Assembly (NCBI GenBank): GCA_014529385.2
Contig: CM043963.1
Span: 66,940,895-67,004,894, forward strand
DNA length: 64,000 nt
Source of the DNA: Adiantum capillus-veneris
Lineage: Eukaryota > Streptophyta > Polypodiopsida > Polypodiales > Pteridaceae
Direction of reading: 5' to 3'
Part shown: positions 26,091 to 41,899 of the stretch, piece after piece
How the letters are laid out: each line of letters begins with the position of its first letter
Numbering within the stretch: position 1 is the stretch's first letter
Position numbers and translations under genes: made by a program
The notes under the pieces: model-generated
What the model was told of the DNA's origin: nothing
Seen by the model: only the letters and a program-made list of their open reading frames with translations
The model's database searches: none

Positions 26091-26564
26091 TGTTATGGAA
26101 TTGATATTTGATTATTCATTGCAGATGTGAGATAGGTGGAAAAGACTAGACCGAGCTAGGACTTTGCGAATGAAAATATATATATTGTACATTTTCTTTA
26201 TGAGCTTTGGCCATTTATGACCGGCCGGCCAGTTTGTACTCACATTGACCATTCAAGAAATCTATAAATGAAATACGTGCAAGAGGGAAATGGTACTCTT
26301 GCACGGGGGAAGATTGCACCCTGTGTCCGTCTCATTCTTCTCTCCTCTCCTCTCTTCTCTCTCATCGTGCCGGCGTAGCACTCCGCTCTAGGAGGTGCGC
26401 CTGGACGCGCTCTCTTGCTCTCTCTTGCACTATGTTCCTCTCTGTTCGTGTATCTCGCGATTATGCGTCTATGTGGTCGACAGGTATGTAGATTTATTCA
26501 TTTATCTCTTGTTATGTGCTATTTTGAGTATTTTGCAGGGCTCTCTACGCTCCCGTCTGTAGCA
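26091..26564 (+). repeat. 5' LTR of nested LARD-like element
   Basis: 474 bp with the TG...CA form. A TATA-like TCTATAAATG lies near 26260, followed by a CT-rich initiator region (26325-26365). The 3' LTR matches throughout except for small changes and a short internal duplication. Confidence 0.9.
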
Positions 26565-26565
26565 G

Positions 26566-26577
26566 TGGTATCAGAGC
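26566..26577 (+). promoter_or_regulatory. Primer binding site, LARD-like element
   Basis: An exact TGGTATCAGAGC one base after the LTR end. Confidence 0.92.
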
Positions 26578-30949
<4,372 letters not shown>

Positions 30950-31170
30950 AGATCCGCCGATTTAGGCAGTGTGTAAATGCTCATCTTGGTGTAGATTCGC
31001 CGATTTAGGCAACACCAGTTATCTGTGCAGATCCGCCGATTTAGGCAGCACATTGAAAAAATTACAGATTCACAAGGGTAAATGCAGATTCGCCGATTTA
31101 GGCAGCATTAGTGCAGATTCGCGGATTTAGGCAGCACGCCTTATTGGTGTAGATTCACCGATTTAGGCAA
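30950..31170 (+). repeat. Six-copy 20-bp motif, irregularly spaced
   Basis: AGATYCGCCGATTTAGGCAR occurs at 30950, 30993, 31029, 31086, 31115 and 31151. Copies 5 and 6 each have one change (GCGG and ACCG in place of GCCG). Between copies lie 9-37 bases of unrelated sequence, often ending GTGCAG or GTGTAG just before the motif. The array lies about 430 bases before the 3' LTR of the LARD-like element. Confidence 0.95.
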
Positions 31171-31598
31171 TACCATTCACAAAATCATGCTGCAGTGACT
31201 AGCCACCAGTGTAACTAGTATGATTTTGTTACCCGGGTACATAATGAAAGTGATTTGTATTTGGACTTATATCGTGAAATTGGAATTGGATTGGGATTTG
31301 GTATCTGGCGATTATTACGACAGTGTTTATGTGATGAGACTTGACATTATGAGATTGATGATGAGTGTGACCAATGATAACCTGATTCATCAGGGTATGA
31401 CATATACTGCTTATTCTAGTGGTATGGGACACTAGAATAGGTAGTATGTGGATGACGGCAGGCATAAGCCATATTGTCTAATTTTATGTATTTTTCTTTT
31501 ACTATTTGATACAGATTTCTAATCATTGTTTTTGACAAGTATTGTTTGCAGTTTTTTTTCTTCGCAAAACTGAGGACAGTTGCTTTCCAACAGAGGTA
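31171..31598 (+). other. LARD-like element 3' tail
   Basis: Unique sequence leading into the 3' LTR. The segment CCAACAGAGGTA just before the LTR is only weakly purine-rich and stands where a polypurine tract should be. A 71-codon frame at 31220 has no recognisable domain. Confidence 0.4.
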
Positions 31599-32115
31599 TG
31601 TTATGGAAATGATATTTTATTATTCATTGCAGATGTGACAGGTGGAAAAGACTAGACTAAGCTAGGACTTTGCGAATGAAAATATATATATTGTACATTC
31701 TATTATTCAAGTGCTCTTTATGAGCTTTGGTCATTTATGACTGGCCGGCCAGTTTGTACTCACATTGACCATTCAAGAAATCTATAAATGAAATACGTGC
31801 AAGAGGGAAATGGTCACTCTTGCACGAGGGGAGATTGCACCCAGTGTCCGTCTCATTCTTCTCTCCTCTCCTCTCTTCTCTCTCGCCGTGCCGGCGTAGC
31901 ACTCCGCTCTAGGAGGTGCGCCTGGACGCGCTCTCTTGCTCTCTCTCGCACTATGTTCCTCTATGTTCGTGTATCTCGCATTATGTTCCTCTCTGTTCAT
32001 GTATCTTGCGGTTATGCGTCTATGTGGTCGACAGGTATGTAGATTTATTCATTTATCTCTTGTTATGTGCTATTTTGAGTATTTTGCAGGGCTCTCTATG
32101 CTCCCATCTGTAGCA
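31599..32115 (+). repeat. 3' LTR of nested LARD-like element
   Basis: 517 bp, homologous to 26091-26564. It carries an extra copy of the phrase ATGTTCCTCTNTGTTCNTGTATCT near 31950-32010, which explains most of its greater length. The divergence between the copies means the insertion is not very recent. Confidence 0.9.
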
Positions 32116-32142
32116 CTGTGTCTCTTTTTTGTATAGACATAT

Positions 32143-32475
32143 ATGGTTATGGTTATTGTTCAGACATGGTTATGGTTATTGTTCAAACATGGTTATGGTT
32201 ATTGTTTTCCTTATGGTTATGGTTATTGTCATTGTATAAACATGGTTGTTTCTCCTATTCTTGTATAGACATGGTTATGGTTATTGTCTTGTTTATGGTT
32301 ATGTTTAACTTTCTGGTTATGCTTATGGTTATTGTTTTGTTTATGGTTATGGTTATCTACATTATGGTTTTGATCAATATGGTTATGGCCGGTTATGGTT
32401 TTAATTTGGTTATGGTTTTGCACAAAGTTCGTTATGGTTATGGTTTTAAGTTGGTTATGGTTTTGCACAAAGTTC
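32143..32475 (+). repeat. GGTTATG-based minisatellite
   Basis: About 330 bases built from GGTTATGGTTATTGTT and shorter GGTTATG words with interruptions. Higher-order phrases such as TTTTGCACAAAGTTC occur twice near the end. It begins about 25 bases after the LARD-like 3' LTR, in the CACTA remainder. Confidence 0.9.
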
Positions 32476-32719
32476 ATTTCATTTCTTTCATTGGCCTTAA
32501 ATCTCATGTGAGATCCTACATGGATAGCATGTAGGAGGCATATACATATGGTTTTTTTTTTTAAAGTTTATGTTAAAACGAAGAGAACTCTACAAAAATT
32601 TTTGCGGGAGCATGGTTGATTTTGGTGTTGCTCGCTTTCTTGGGCAGAGGACAGGCAGTCTGGCTGTGGCTGTGTCCATCTTTTCACTCGGCCCAGGCCA
32701 GGCTACCTGTCCTCTACCG

Positions 32720-32911
32720 AAGAATTTTTTTTTCTGTTATGGTCGTCGCAATCTGCGTCGCTAAGCCCGTCGAAATATGCATTGATAACAGTACCTTTCG
32801 ACGTGTATATCGATGCATATAGCGACGTTTTTGTAGGGACGCAGATTTCGATGTTTTTTTTTACGGGGTGCGTCGAAACCTGCATCGAAGACCCCTTTTT
32901 TTGTTGTAGTG
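32720..32911 (-). repeat. CACTA right terminal and subterminal repeats
   Basis: Contains TCGACG/CGTCGA and TCGATGCA words in both orientations (for example near 32767, 32805, 32852 and 32870), mirroring the left end. It ends in the 13-base terminal inverted repeat. This is the expected accessory-protein binding region of a CACTA end. Confidence 0.8.
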
Positions 32912-32914
32912 AAA

Positions 32915-35900
32915 GGGGGAAAACCAATGCTCAAAATTATTCCCAAGGCACTTCCAACAACAACAACAACAATCGGTCCAAGGAGAAGGGAGTTTACAAA
33001 GGCAAAAACAAACCCTCTCCTGAAGAGCTTGAAGCTTTTCGCAAGGACCATAAGTGTTTCAAGTGTGGGAAGCAAGGACATGGCTATCGTTCTTGCCCAA
33101 AAAAGAATGCTCGCAGTGAGACTCCTAGGGCTTCCACCATCAAAGCTCCAAAAGAGGATACTCATTGCAAAGTATCATCACTTTCCTATGCTTTGAGAAA
33201 GGTAAGAGAGCATGATGCCTTCATCTTGTTTGACCCTGGCTCTACTCACAACTTCATATCAACGGAGTTGGCCACCAAGTTGGGCATTCAAGCTTTCGAG
33301 ATGGGAGATATGGTAATGGATGACAGAGATTTCAAGGGATAGCAAGCCTCCGGTACTCCCTTGATTGGGAAGTTGAGGTTTCATGTCCAAAGCTATGTCG
33401 ACAAAGAAGACTTTTTCATCTCTCCTCTCCAACATGAGGATGTTATCCTAGGGGCGCCATGGTTTGATCGCATGGCTGCCAATATGAAGTTGAGTGAAAG
33501 GAGAATCTACTTCACCTACACGGGAAAGAACATGTACATAGATGCTAGTGATCGTGGTTGCACCATTCTACTTGTAAATTCTCCTGCTTTTGATAAATCA
33601 ATGAAGAGCTCAGTTTTTGCTTACATGATTTTTGTCAAAGAGTCTCTAAAAAATCCTAATGTTTCATCAAATGTAAATGGTAGGAATCAAGAAGAGTTAG
33701 ACTTGTCTAATTTTCTAAAAGGATTCCAAGATGTGTTCATCGATGATATCCCTATGGACTTACCTCCAAAACAAGGGGATGATGACCATCGCATTGAGAT
33801 CCTTCCAGGAAGCTCTCCGCCTAACAAGCCTCCTTATCGAGTCTCACAAGCTCAACAAGAGGAGATCATGAGGCAAGTACAAGAATTGGTAGACAAAGGG
33901 ATGGTGAGGCCTAGTTCCTCTCCCTTTTGTTCTCCGGCCCTTTTAATGCGATGGTACATACTGTATGTGTGTGCACTATTGAGCACTAAACCATATCACT
34001 ATCAAAAATAGATTTCCCGTGCCTCGGGTAGAAGATCTGTTTGATAAGCTACAAGGCTCTACCTACTTCAGTAGGATTGACCTTAAAAGTGGCTATCATC
34101 AAATAAGGATAGCGGATGAAGATATCCTAAAGACCACGTTTCGCACACGTTTGGTCTTTATGAATATCTAGTCATGCCTTTTGGCTTGACTAATACACCA
34201 GCTACGTTCAATCGCCTGATGGAGAAAAAATTTAGATCTTATTGCAAATTCACTGGAGTGTTCTTTGATGATATCATCATCTACTCCAAGTCTTTGGAGG
34301 AACATAGGCAACATCTCCAAGTGATTTTTCAAGCATTGAGGGAGAAAAAGTTTTTTCTCGACCAACTTGAAAAGCAAATTTTTCCTTCAAGAGATTCAAT
34401 ACCTAGGTCATATTATCTCTCAAGATGGTATCCGTATGGATCCATCAAAATTGCAAGTAATAAAAGCATGGCCTAATCCAAGGAATCTACATGAGCTAAG
34501 AAGCTTTATTGATATGTGCGCATATTATAGACGCTTCGTAGCAAAATTATCTCAAGTAGCAGGACCACTACATGACTTAACTAGGAAGAACGTTAAGTAT
34601 GTATGGACTGTTAAGGAGAAAAATGTTTTTGACAACCTCATGGAGAAGCTTACCTCTCAACCAGTCCTCATGCTTCTTGATCTCTCAAAACCATTTGAGG
34701 TCCAATGTGATGATTGTGGTGATTTCCTTCTTTGATCACTTTTGCTTAAAGAAGAGCATGCCATAGCATATGAGAGCCGAAGGCTCAATACTGATGAACG
34801 AGTCTTGGGCATTTATGAGAAAGAGTTTTTAGCTGTTCTACATTCTCTAGAGTCATGGAAGCACTACTTATTGGGGACTCCATTCATTCTACAAACCGAT
34901 CACCAAAGTCTCAAGTATTTCATGACACAAACCCAGCTCTTGGATAAACAAATGAGGTGGGCAAATTTTCTTTCAGAATTTAATTTTCATATTGCTCACA
35001 TTGCTGGTAAGCACAGTCAAGTGGCCGATGCACTTTCACAATGATCAAAAGTTAATGCGGTGTCTATAGCTACTCACAATGATCTATCTTCTATGATAGA
35101 TGAGTACGCTACTGAGCCTAGATTTAGAGACATAATGTCAGCCCTTGCTTTGAGGAAGAAAGAGGAACCATTCACATTGCAGGACGGTTATCTTCTCCAC
35201 GGCCATAGGCTATGTGTTACCCATTCCCTTCATGAGAAAGTTATGTATGAATCCCATGCTCCTCCCTATGCGGGGCATACAAGTATTCAACCTACTCTCC
35301 GAGGACTAGAGCCGTATTTCTATTGGCCTACCATGAAAGTGTACATACAAGAGTATGTTTCAAAATGTGTAGTATGCCAAAAAACCAAATACGATAGTGG
35401 GAAGAAACCTGGATTACTCCAGCCATTGCCTATCCCAAATTCATAATGGGAGAGTATATCCATGGATTTCATCTTTGGATTACCCAAGTCTATTCATATG
35501 AATACAAAAATATGGACAATAGTCAAGGTTTAGCAAGCAAGCACACTTTATTCCTGTCAAAAAGGCTATTAAGGCACACCAAATGGCAACTCTCTTCATA
35601 TCTCAGATTTTCAAACACCATGGATTACCAACATCCATCGTGTCAGAGAGATCCTAGAATGACTAGTAATTTATGGAAAGGTCTCTTTGAAAATCTAGGA
35701 ACAAGATTGAATTTTTCTTCGGCCTATCAACCACAAACGGATGGCCAAAGTGAGATAGCCAACCTTACGATACTCAGTCTACTCAAGACTTATGTTACGG
35801 AAGTAGATCAACGCTCACAATGAGAAAAGCACTTACCTCTTGTAGAGTATGCCTACAATAATAATGTACATACTTCTACGGGAAAAGCACCTTTTGAGAT

Positions 35901-36488
35901 CATTGAGGGAAGACCTAAAAGTCCCTTGCTACTCAAAGTACATGGGAAGATCTTCGTTGCCGATGAGTATGCCGTGACCTACAAGAATCTTTTCAAAAGA
36001 TTAAGGAGGCTATATCCATATCTCAACAAAGTCAAAAAGCTGTTGCTGACAAGCACAGAAGGTCCTTAGCATTCAAAGAAAATGATTGAGTCTTGCTTAA
36101 GTTTCCTAAGGCTCGATTAAGACAAACCACGGGCAAAAATCCTACGGGCCATCAAAAGTATTATGCTAAGCTACCAAAAAGATACTATGGTCCTTTCCAA
36201 ATCTTGAAGCCCATCAATGAGACGGCTTACCAACTCAAGTTGCCCAACCATTGGCTCATACACAATGCCTTTCATGTGAGCCTACTGAAGCCCTACAAAG
36301 GAGATCCACCAAGTGAACCAATTATCGAAGACCCTCCCGAAGTTGAATACCAAGAAGAGGTATTACAACCCAAAGCTATCCTTCGGCATGAAGACAACAT
36401 ACTACGACATGGTAAGATTATCCGATGGTATCTTATTAAGTTCAAAAATTATCCTTTTGAATATGCTAGATGGATGCAAGGAATATAG
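32915..36488 (+). pseudogene. Chromovirus Gag end, protease, RT, RNase H, integrase, chromodomain
   Basis: In order: an Asn-rich linker, the zinc knuckle CFKCGKQGHGYRSC (33055-33096), a protease active site reading LFDPGSTHNFIS (Asp at 33232, Pro where DSG has Ser), and a TAG at 33340. The RT N-terminus FQDVFIDDIP follows, then VDKGMVRPSSSPF, a break near 33940, and [16 protein letters not shown]. The catalytic region reads GVFFDDIIIYSK (about 34254), and YLGHIISQDGI and YYRRFV come after it. A TGA at 34733 precedes RNase H (TDHQSLKYF) at 34742-35044. The integrase zinc region ends CVVCQKTK (35060-35446), the core is damaged (35446-35823), and AYQPQTDGQSE remains. The C-terminus reads FHVSLLKPY, then a chromodomain ending IKFKNYPFEYARWMQ (36330-36480). 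Chromodomains are thought to steer integration to heterochromatin. Several frameshifts make it inactive. Confidence 0.92.
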
Positions 36489-37136
36489 CTTAAGGATAGT
36501 ATGAACCTTGTCAATGCTTACAATACTACATTAGAGTAAGCAAATGTACAAATTTCTTTTAAATGACCCATGTTTTTGTCTTATAAGACTAGTTCTATTT
36601 TTTAATTGTGCACAGATTTAAATAGTATGTATGCTTAGAATCATGTTTGTGATGACGAAGTCTCTCAAAGACCAAATAAAATTTGTCACTCTACTTTGGG
36701 AGAATGAAATGGACTCAAGAGCAGACATGCTTGCGGAAGCTATGTCTCCCAAGCACCAAATGGATTAGTCATCCATTTTGGAAAGATGTCGTAGGGTAAA
36801 AAGGGATACTCTATCTGCTAAGTAAGATTGACTATTGACTAAGGATTTATCTCCTCCACCTCATAGTCGAGGACGACTATGATTTCAAGAGATAGGTAAT
36901 TTCATAAAATCTAATATCTAACCAACCCAGATGATTTTCTCATATTAAACTGATCATTTAATGTGGGAGAATAAACGGGAACAAGGGTTAAGATATAGAC
37001 ATGTGCTTATAGATCTATCTCAACATGGGGCCAATGGTAAAGGGGCCCAAATGAGAGATGGTCTATCAAAGAGCAAGGCTAACCAATGGAGCATAAGACC
37101 TTAGGGTTAGCTTTGTTGAAGACCTCCAATAGTAAG
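36489..37136 (+). other. Chromovirus 3' non-coding tail
   Basis: About 650 bases between the chromodomain stop and the repeated LTR segment. Two GGGAGAATGAAA/GGGAGAATAAAC words (36699 and 36966) look like candidate polypurine tracts. If the second were the true one, the LTR would begin near 36975 and the 5' LTR would lack its first ~160 bases. This cannot be settled by eye. Confidence 0.5.
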
Positions 37137-37654
37137 TGACCTTAGGTAAGCTAGGGCTGAGCTTGAGATGGGAACCCGGCCCAAGCTTGAGGGGCTTGAG
37201 GTGGGAATCCGGACCAAGCTTAAGGTGCTTGAGATGCTTGAGGTGCTTGACATGCTTGAGATGCTAGGTCTGTACTTGAGGTGAGAACCCAGCCCAAGCT
37301 TGAAGTGCTTAAGGGCCAAGCTTGTGGTGGGAAATGGGCTTAGGCTTGAGGGGCTTGAGGTGTCAAAAGTCAAAATTTAATCCCTACAAGGAGGGGGAAA
37401 GCCCTACATGAGGGGGATTAGAGAGAATACACACTCACACTCACACAAGGCATGCGTAGTACTTGGTTGGCCACCCAAGGGGTCCAATGATAATTTAGGA
37501 GATTTAATTAATTGTCTTTGCATTTATCAATTCCTCTCTCTCAAAGGGGAAAGGGGGACACTTGTCCCAAGGCTACCCTTGTTGCTTGTAATGCCTCCTA
37601 CTTGTGATTGGCTAGGCCTGGAGGGGTCCAATGAGCTTGAAGCATGAGCTACAA

Positions 37655-37705
<51 letters not shown>

Positions 37706-38414
37706 CAACCAAAGCAAGCTAGGGGGTTACTCACACACACTATCATTATGCATTGTGCAAGTGTAAGAGCTCCCTCTCCTTCTCCAAGCAAGTAGAGGTT
37801 GAGAGCCTACACCAACACTCTTGGATATGGAGTGCAAATCCAACCAAGAGCCATGCTTCAATGCTTAATCTTGCCATCTTATCCATCTTCATTACGATGC
37901 TATGATGTATGCTAGCAAGAAGAGTTATGATAAGTGAGGAACTAATTCTTTCTCCTCTGAAATGTTTCTTCTTCCTCTTCCCTACCCTCATTCCTTGCTA
38001 GCTCTCTCCACCTTCGAAGGTGTTTGAGGTCTTGGGACTGAGGCATGGTATAGTTAAAGCTTTCTTTAAAGTTTGTGTTATGCTTGTGATGCATGAAGCT
38101 TTCCATCTTCATTGCATCACCTAGGTCATAAGGAACACACAAATTGTATTGTAACAAGTCTCTCTTCATGGGAGAAATCATAATACAAATGCCAATTGGA
38201 GGGGGGACCGGCTCCGCATAAATCTGGTCCTCAAGTGTTGTCATGTTCTCTAAATTCTCTCTTGCAAAAGTATTGTTCATGCCAAGTTAACTAATTGCTA
38301 TGATTATGTTTCTATCTTCAATTATGTTCACCCGTTATGCTCACAAAGGAATTTCTCAAAAGTACTCTCATTAATTTCTGCTACTCTCAAGTTAAAAAGG
38401 CCAATTCCATTACA
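37137..38414 (+). repeat. Chromovirus 3' LTR
   Basis: Matches 17719-19070 to the terminal CCATTACA. Relative to that copy it lacks about 70 bases near 37460 and contains a 50-base G run at 37655-37704, where the other copy has only GGGG. The following bases are GAGATTG. Confidence 0.88.
37655..37704 (+). repeat. G50 homopolymer
   Basis: Fifty consecutive G inside the 3' LTR. The same LTR position in the 5' copy (about 18313) reads ATGGGGAGG. Confidence 0.9.
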
Positions 38415-38429
38415 GAGATTGTTGGTAAA

Positions 38430-39302
38430 TAGAGTTTTAGAATGACTGAACTGCTACTACCTACCATCGTGCGAATTTAGGTTTGATTGGAAAGCTTGGC
38501 GGTGGCCTATTGATAGACTATTCCATAAACCACACACTAGAGAGGTGTACAACAACCTCATGGATTTGTGGAATTGGTTCTTTTCCCTTAACAAGCAATG
38601 GGGCAAGAAATGGCCAGAGGCAAGATGGGTGAAAATTGTTGAGAATTTTTGGTGCCCAAGATGGCCGCTTAGGATGAAGGTCTTTATTTGAAAAGTTCTA
38701 TGTGGGAACCTTGCCGACTGGGGTGAAGGTTTGAGCTTGAGGTATTGGGTCTGATAGATGCCCACAAAGCAGATATGCAAGTGAGAACCTCCCCCACATG
38801 TTCATCAAGGACTGTCCAGGGATATGTGGCCTGGCAGGGAAGATTTGCAAGTGGATTCAAAAGACATGGAAGATTGGGTTCTACTAGAACGATCTTTATC
38901 TGGGGGGAAGACGATCATGAGCTAACCACTTCTCATCAGTACACAAGTTGTCAGGTTCTATTACTTTAAACATGCGTGGAAGGTTGGGAACAATCGACTT
39001 TTGACAACCGCATTGAAACAGCAAGGTTTATGGATATTATTCAAGAAAGCAAGGTAACAATTATTTCCATTGGGAAAAGGAGAAACTGTGCAGTGTGGGG
39101 CAAGGTGGTGACTGCAACATTATTGGATATCCATGGGTAAGGATCTGTTGTTGGGACAGACAAGTCCTTTACCATTGTCGTGGGGTGGCCCCCCTATTAG
39201 CCGATGTACAAATGTTTACTAGAAGACGTCATGGCTCGTCATGAGCATGACTATTATTTGTAATTCTTTTGGGTTGCTAATATAATATACTCACGTTCGT
39301 GA
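38430..39302 (+). pseudogene. LINE 3' fragment (zinc-binding RT tail and 3' UTR)
   Basis: The translation reads KWPEARWVKIVENFWCPRW, then LRMKVFIWKVLCGNLADWGE, the C-terminal segment found downstream of RT in plant L1-like ORF2. The nucleotide sequence is homologous to 53560-54430: both contain GGGGTGGC..CCCCTATTAG and GTCATGGCTCG..GGAGCATGA or TGAGCATGA. Both end in a CTCAC..GTGA hairpin. The fragment starts within 20 bases of the chromovirus LTR end, so it is 5'-truncated or cut by rearrangement. Stops interrupt it. Confidence 0.75.
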
Positions 39303-39307
39303 ATTTT

Positions 39308-39311
<4 letters not shown>

Positions 39312-39349
<38 letters not shown>
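39312..39349. repeat. (TA)19 microsatellite at LINE 3' end
   Basis: A TA tract begins ten bases after the LINE terminal hairpin, in the place of a poly(A) tail. LINE tails often grow into simple repeats. Confidence 0.9.
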
Positions 39350-39351
<2 letters not shown>

Positions 39352-40115
39352 TATATTTTTGAAAGAACACTCAATAGAGCATAAAGACAACTTTTTACAA
39401 GAAAAGAATTGAAAAGATACTCACTATGTGGTCCTATTAAGCTTTCAAAAAGTGAAAGTATTGTTGTATTTTACCAAAAATAGACTTTAGATCAACCATA
39501 TAGTAAAGAGTTCATATTTCTTGTTGTTTTTCCAGCAAAAATCCATGAGATGTTGGTAATTAGGCTACTGATGCACCAAAATTTTTAATTATGACATAGA
39601 GTTAGGTAAAAAAATATTACATTTTTATTTATGAGGGAATCCTCTTATATAAACATACATTTTCCTATTACACTTTAGTCCTCCACGTTCATACATACCA
39701 TGGAAAGTGTCAAACGCATCAAAAAGTGCCACTCTAGGAGTATGTTAGACACAATATAAAGACAAGAAGAGAAAGAATCAACGCACACATTTGATAAAAT
39801 AAGAATGCACAAAAAAACTTGGAGCTCGATTCACAATTATCTCAAATCACTTGGTTAGGGAAGTGGCCATATAGACATACCCAATTCCAAGTGGAAAGAG
39901 ATAATTATGATTGAGCTTAATTTCCCTACTCCTAAGGAGTTATGAATTGATTTAGTGATAAAAGAGAGAGCACTAAATAAACATAGGATCTTAACCGGTG
40001 CAATTAGGAAATGCTAATTGCACATTAGCTCGGATACCATATGTAAATCTTATGGTCGAAAGGCCAATGAGGTATTCATGGTTGCACCATAGCCAATAGA
40101 TAATTATGAGTAGAT
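39350..40115. other. AT-rich sequence, no gene; PBS-like word on minus strand
   Basis: No coding motif was seen. GCTCGGATACCA at 40028-40039 is the reverse complement of a tRNA-Met primer site with one change. The sequence beyond it reads TATGTAAATC, so an LTR on the minus strand could end near 40041 with the element interior running to lower coordinates. No LTR pair was found to confirm this. Confidence 0.35.
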
Positions 40116-40443
40116 CATCCTCCCTTTATGAAGCCTCAACGCTTTGTCTTGTAGGGTGTTCCCATGCCCCTCACACACAGAGAACACCTCCTCAAGGCTG
40201 CATGCCCAATACATGTCCTTCACCTACAGGCTGCTCCCACCCCTCTCGTCATGCTCACACAAAGAACATGATTGCACCCTCGCTTGCTTTGCCTGCACGC
40301 AATGCAAAGAAGCCCTCATCACCTGTAGGGTGCTGCCACTTGCCTCATTATGCGTCCAGGCCTCTCCTTACATGTTTTCCTTCACTCAATCGTTACCTTG
40401 CTTGCATCATACATCCTTTGGCTCTACAAACTATCCGGTTCAC

Positions 40444-40497
<54 letters not shown>

Positions 40498-40710
40498 GTA
40501 GCCCCTCGCTCTACCTTGGAAATTTTGCCTCACACTTAGCTCACAACACCTCTTGTGCAGCTCCATCAGGCTACTTTTCCTGCTCATATTTTCCCCCTTG
40601 TCCATTGCAAGCAACATACACCGACATGTAATCATGTGCGGATGCAAGTGAGCTCACCAACATATGGTATGAGCTCCCAACCACTTGACAAGAGAAACAA
40701 TGGAGCATAC
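40116..40710 (+). repeat. Dispersed repeat R, copy 1
   Basis: Homologous to 56737-57015: CTCCCTTTANGAAGNCTCAANGCTTTG, CACCTCCTCAAGGCT and CCTTCACCTNCAGG occur in both in the same order. Both also end with GGATGCAAGTNAGCTCA, followed by AAGAGAAAC or GAGAGAACG. Copy 1 is longer and contains a (GA)24 tract (40446-40494). It adjoins the minus-strand PBS-like word, so it may be LTR sequence of a minus-strand element. Confidence 0.7.
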
Positions 40711-40745
40711 AAGAAAAACTCGCAACCACCTGAATTCATGGCCTG

Positions 40746-40863
<118 letters not shown>

Positions 40864-40947
40864 ACTGCATATTTCTGGAAAGAATGTTTGGTTCTTTCAT
40901 GGTAGGAAAGAAATGTTTCAATGTTGGGAAGGAGGGGGTGGGGCAGT

Positions 40948-40950
<3 letters not shown>

Positions 40951-41025
<75 letters not shown>
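40951..41025. repeat. (CT)37 microsatellite
   Basis: Uninterrupted CT tract between AGTG and AGTTGGCC. Together with the GA tract 90 bases upstream it could pair as an imperfect inverted repeat. Confidence 0.95.
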
Positions 41026-41029
<4 letters not shown>

Positions 41030-41899
41030 GGCCAATGAAGTTTGAACCCCTTGGGCCTGCGCCATCTGGCCTCCACTACCTTTATTGGGTTGGTGTGTGA
41101 GAGGCTTGTCTTTTTATTATTTTTGTAATACTTATTTGATGAAGCGACCTCATCAAGTGATCTTCCCTATCTTGATCTACCAACTAAAATTTATTTTAGT
41201 CTACAAAAACTTTAAAACTCTTTTGCTATTTTTAGCTCCAAACCACAATGTTTCATCATTTTCATGACAAGTTTCTAAAACAATGATTGTCACTAACTTA
41301 TCTACCAATCAAATCTAATGAGTGTCGGCAACCAACCAATAAAAAAAAATCTAATTTTTTTAAAAATAACCTCTCCTTTTTCATTAAGGAAAAGGGAACA
41401 CATCACTATGGCCTTAGCCCTTTGGGTAGGCCAAAAAACATGGGTACTCCCCTACTCAAACAACATGCATGAGAAGCCGGCTCATGGTGGGTGGGCTTAA
41501 CTTTGAGGGGCATTCCTCTGCTTAAGATCATGGGTGGGTTCTGCCTTAAGGTTTGCCTTGGCGTTATCTTCTATCTTTTGCTTAGAGCGCCCTTAGGTTT
41601 TCATGCCTTAGCGTCTATAACCTGGTGCAAGTTTCTTCTTTTTTTCGCCCTTCATCTTTCTGAGCTATCTTCGGTGCGATTAGTTATGCTAGGCGCAATT
41701 ATTTTCCATTAAGTTTTGCATTACACTCTTACTACCACATATTGAATGCATGCTTGTTGCATCTTTGGCGTGCCATTTATCCGGCCTAGGGCTGAGTCAC
41801 ATGGAAAAAAATAAGTGGAAGAAGTGCATTCGAGCTCCATATTAGGGATGGTTTGCAATGATCCCCTTTTCATGGATAGCTTGCACAAGCTATCCTATG
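41026..41899. other. No gene recognised
   Basis: Short frames only. From 41490 a T-rich segment with repeated GCCTTAG and GCTTAG words leads into the LINE ORF1 relic. No boundary was identified. Confidence 0.4.

Noticed and set aside
30950-31170. Telomere-like GATTTAGG words as telomeric sequence
   Set aside because: TTTAGG occurs once per 20-base motif and is followed by CA, not in tandem.
32143-32475. Interstitial telomere repeat
   Set aside because: The unit is GGTTATG/TTATGG, not the plant telomere TTTAGGG or the animal TTAGGG.
39285-39302. LINE hairpin as a transcription terminator
   Set aside because: Intrinsic hairpin terminators are bacterial. Here the hairpin marks LINE 3' ends at four places.
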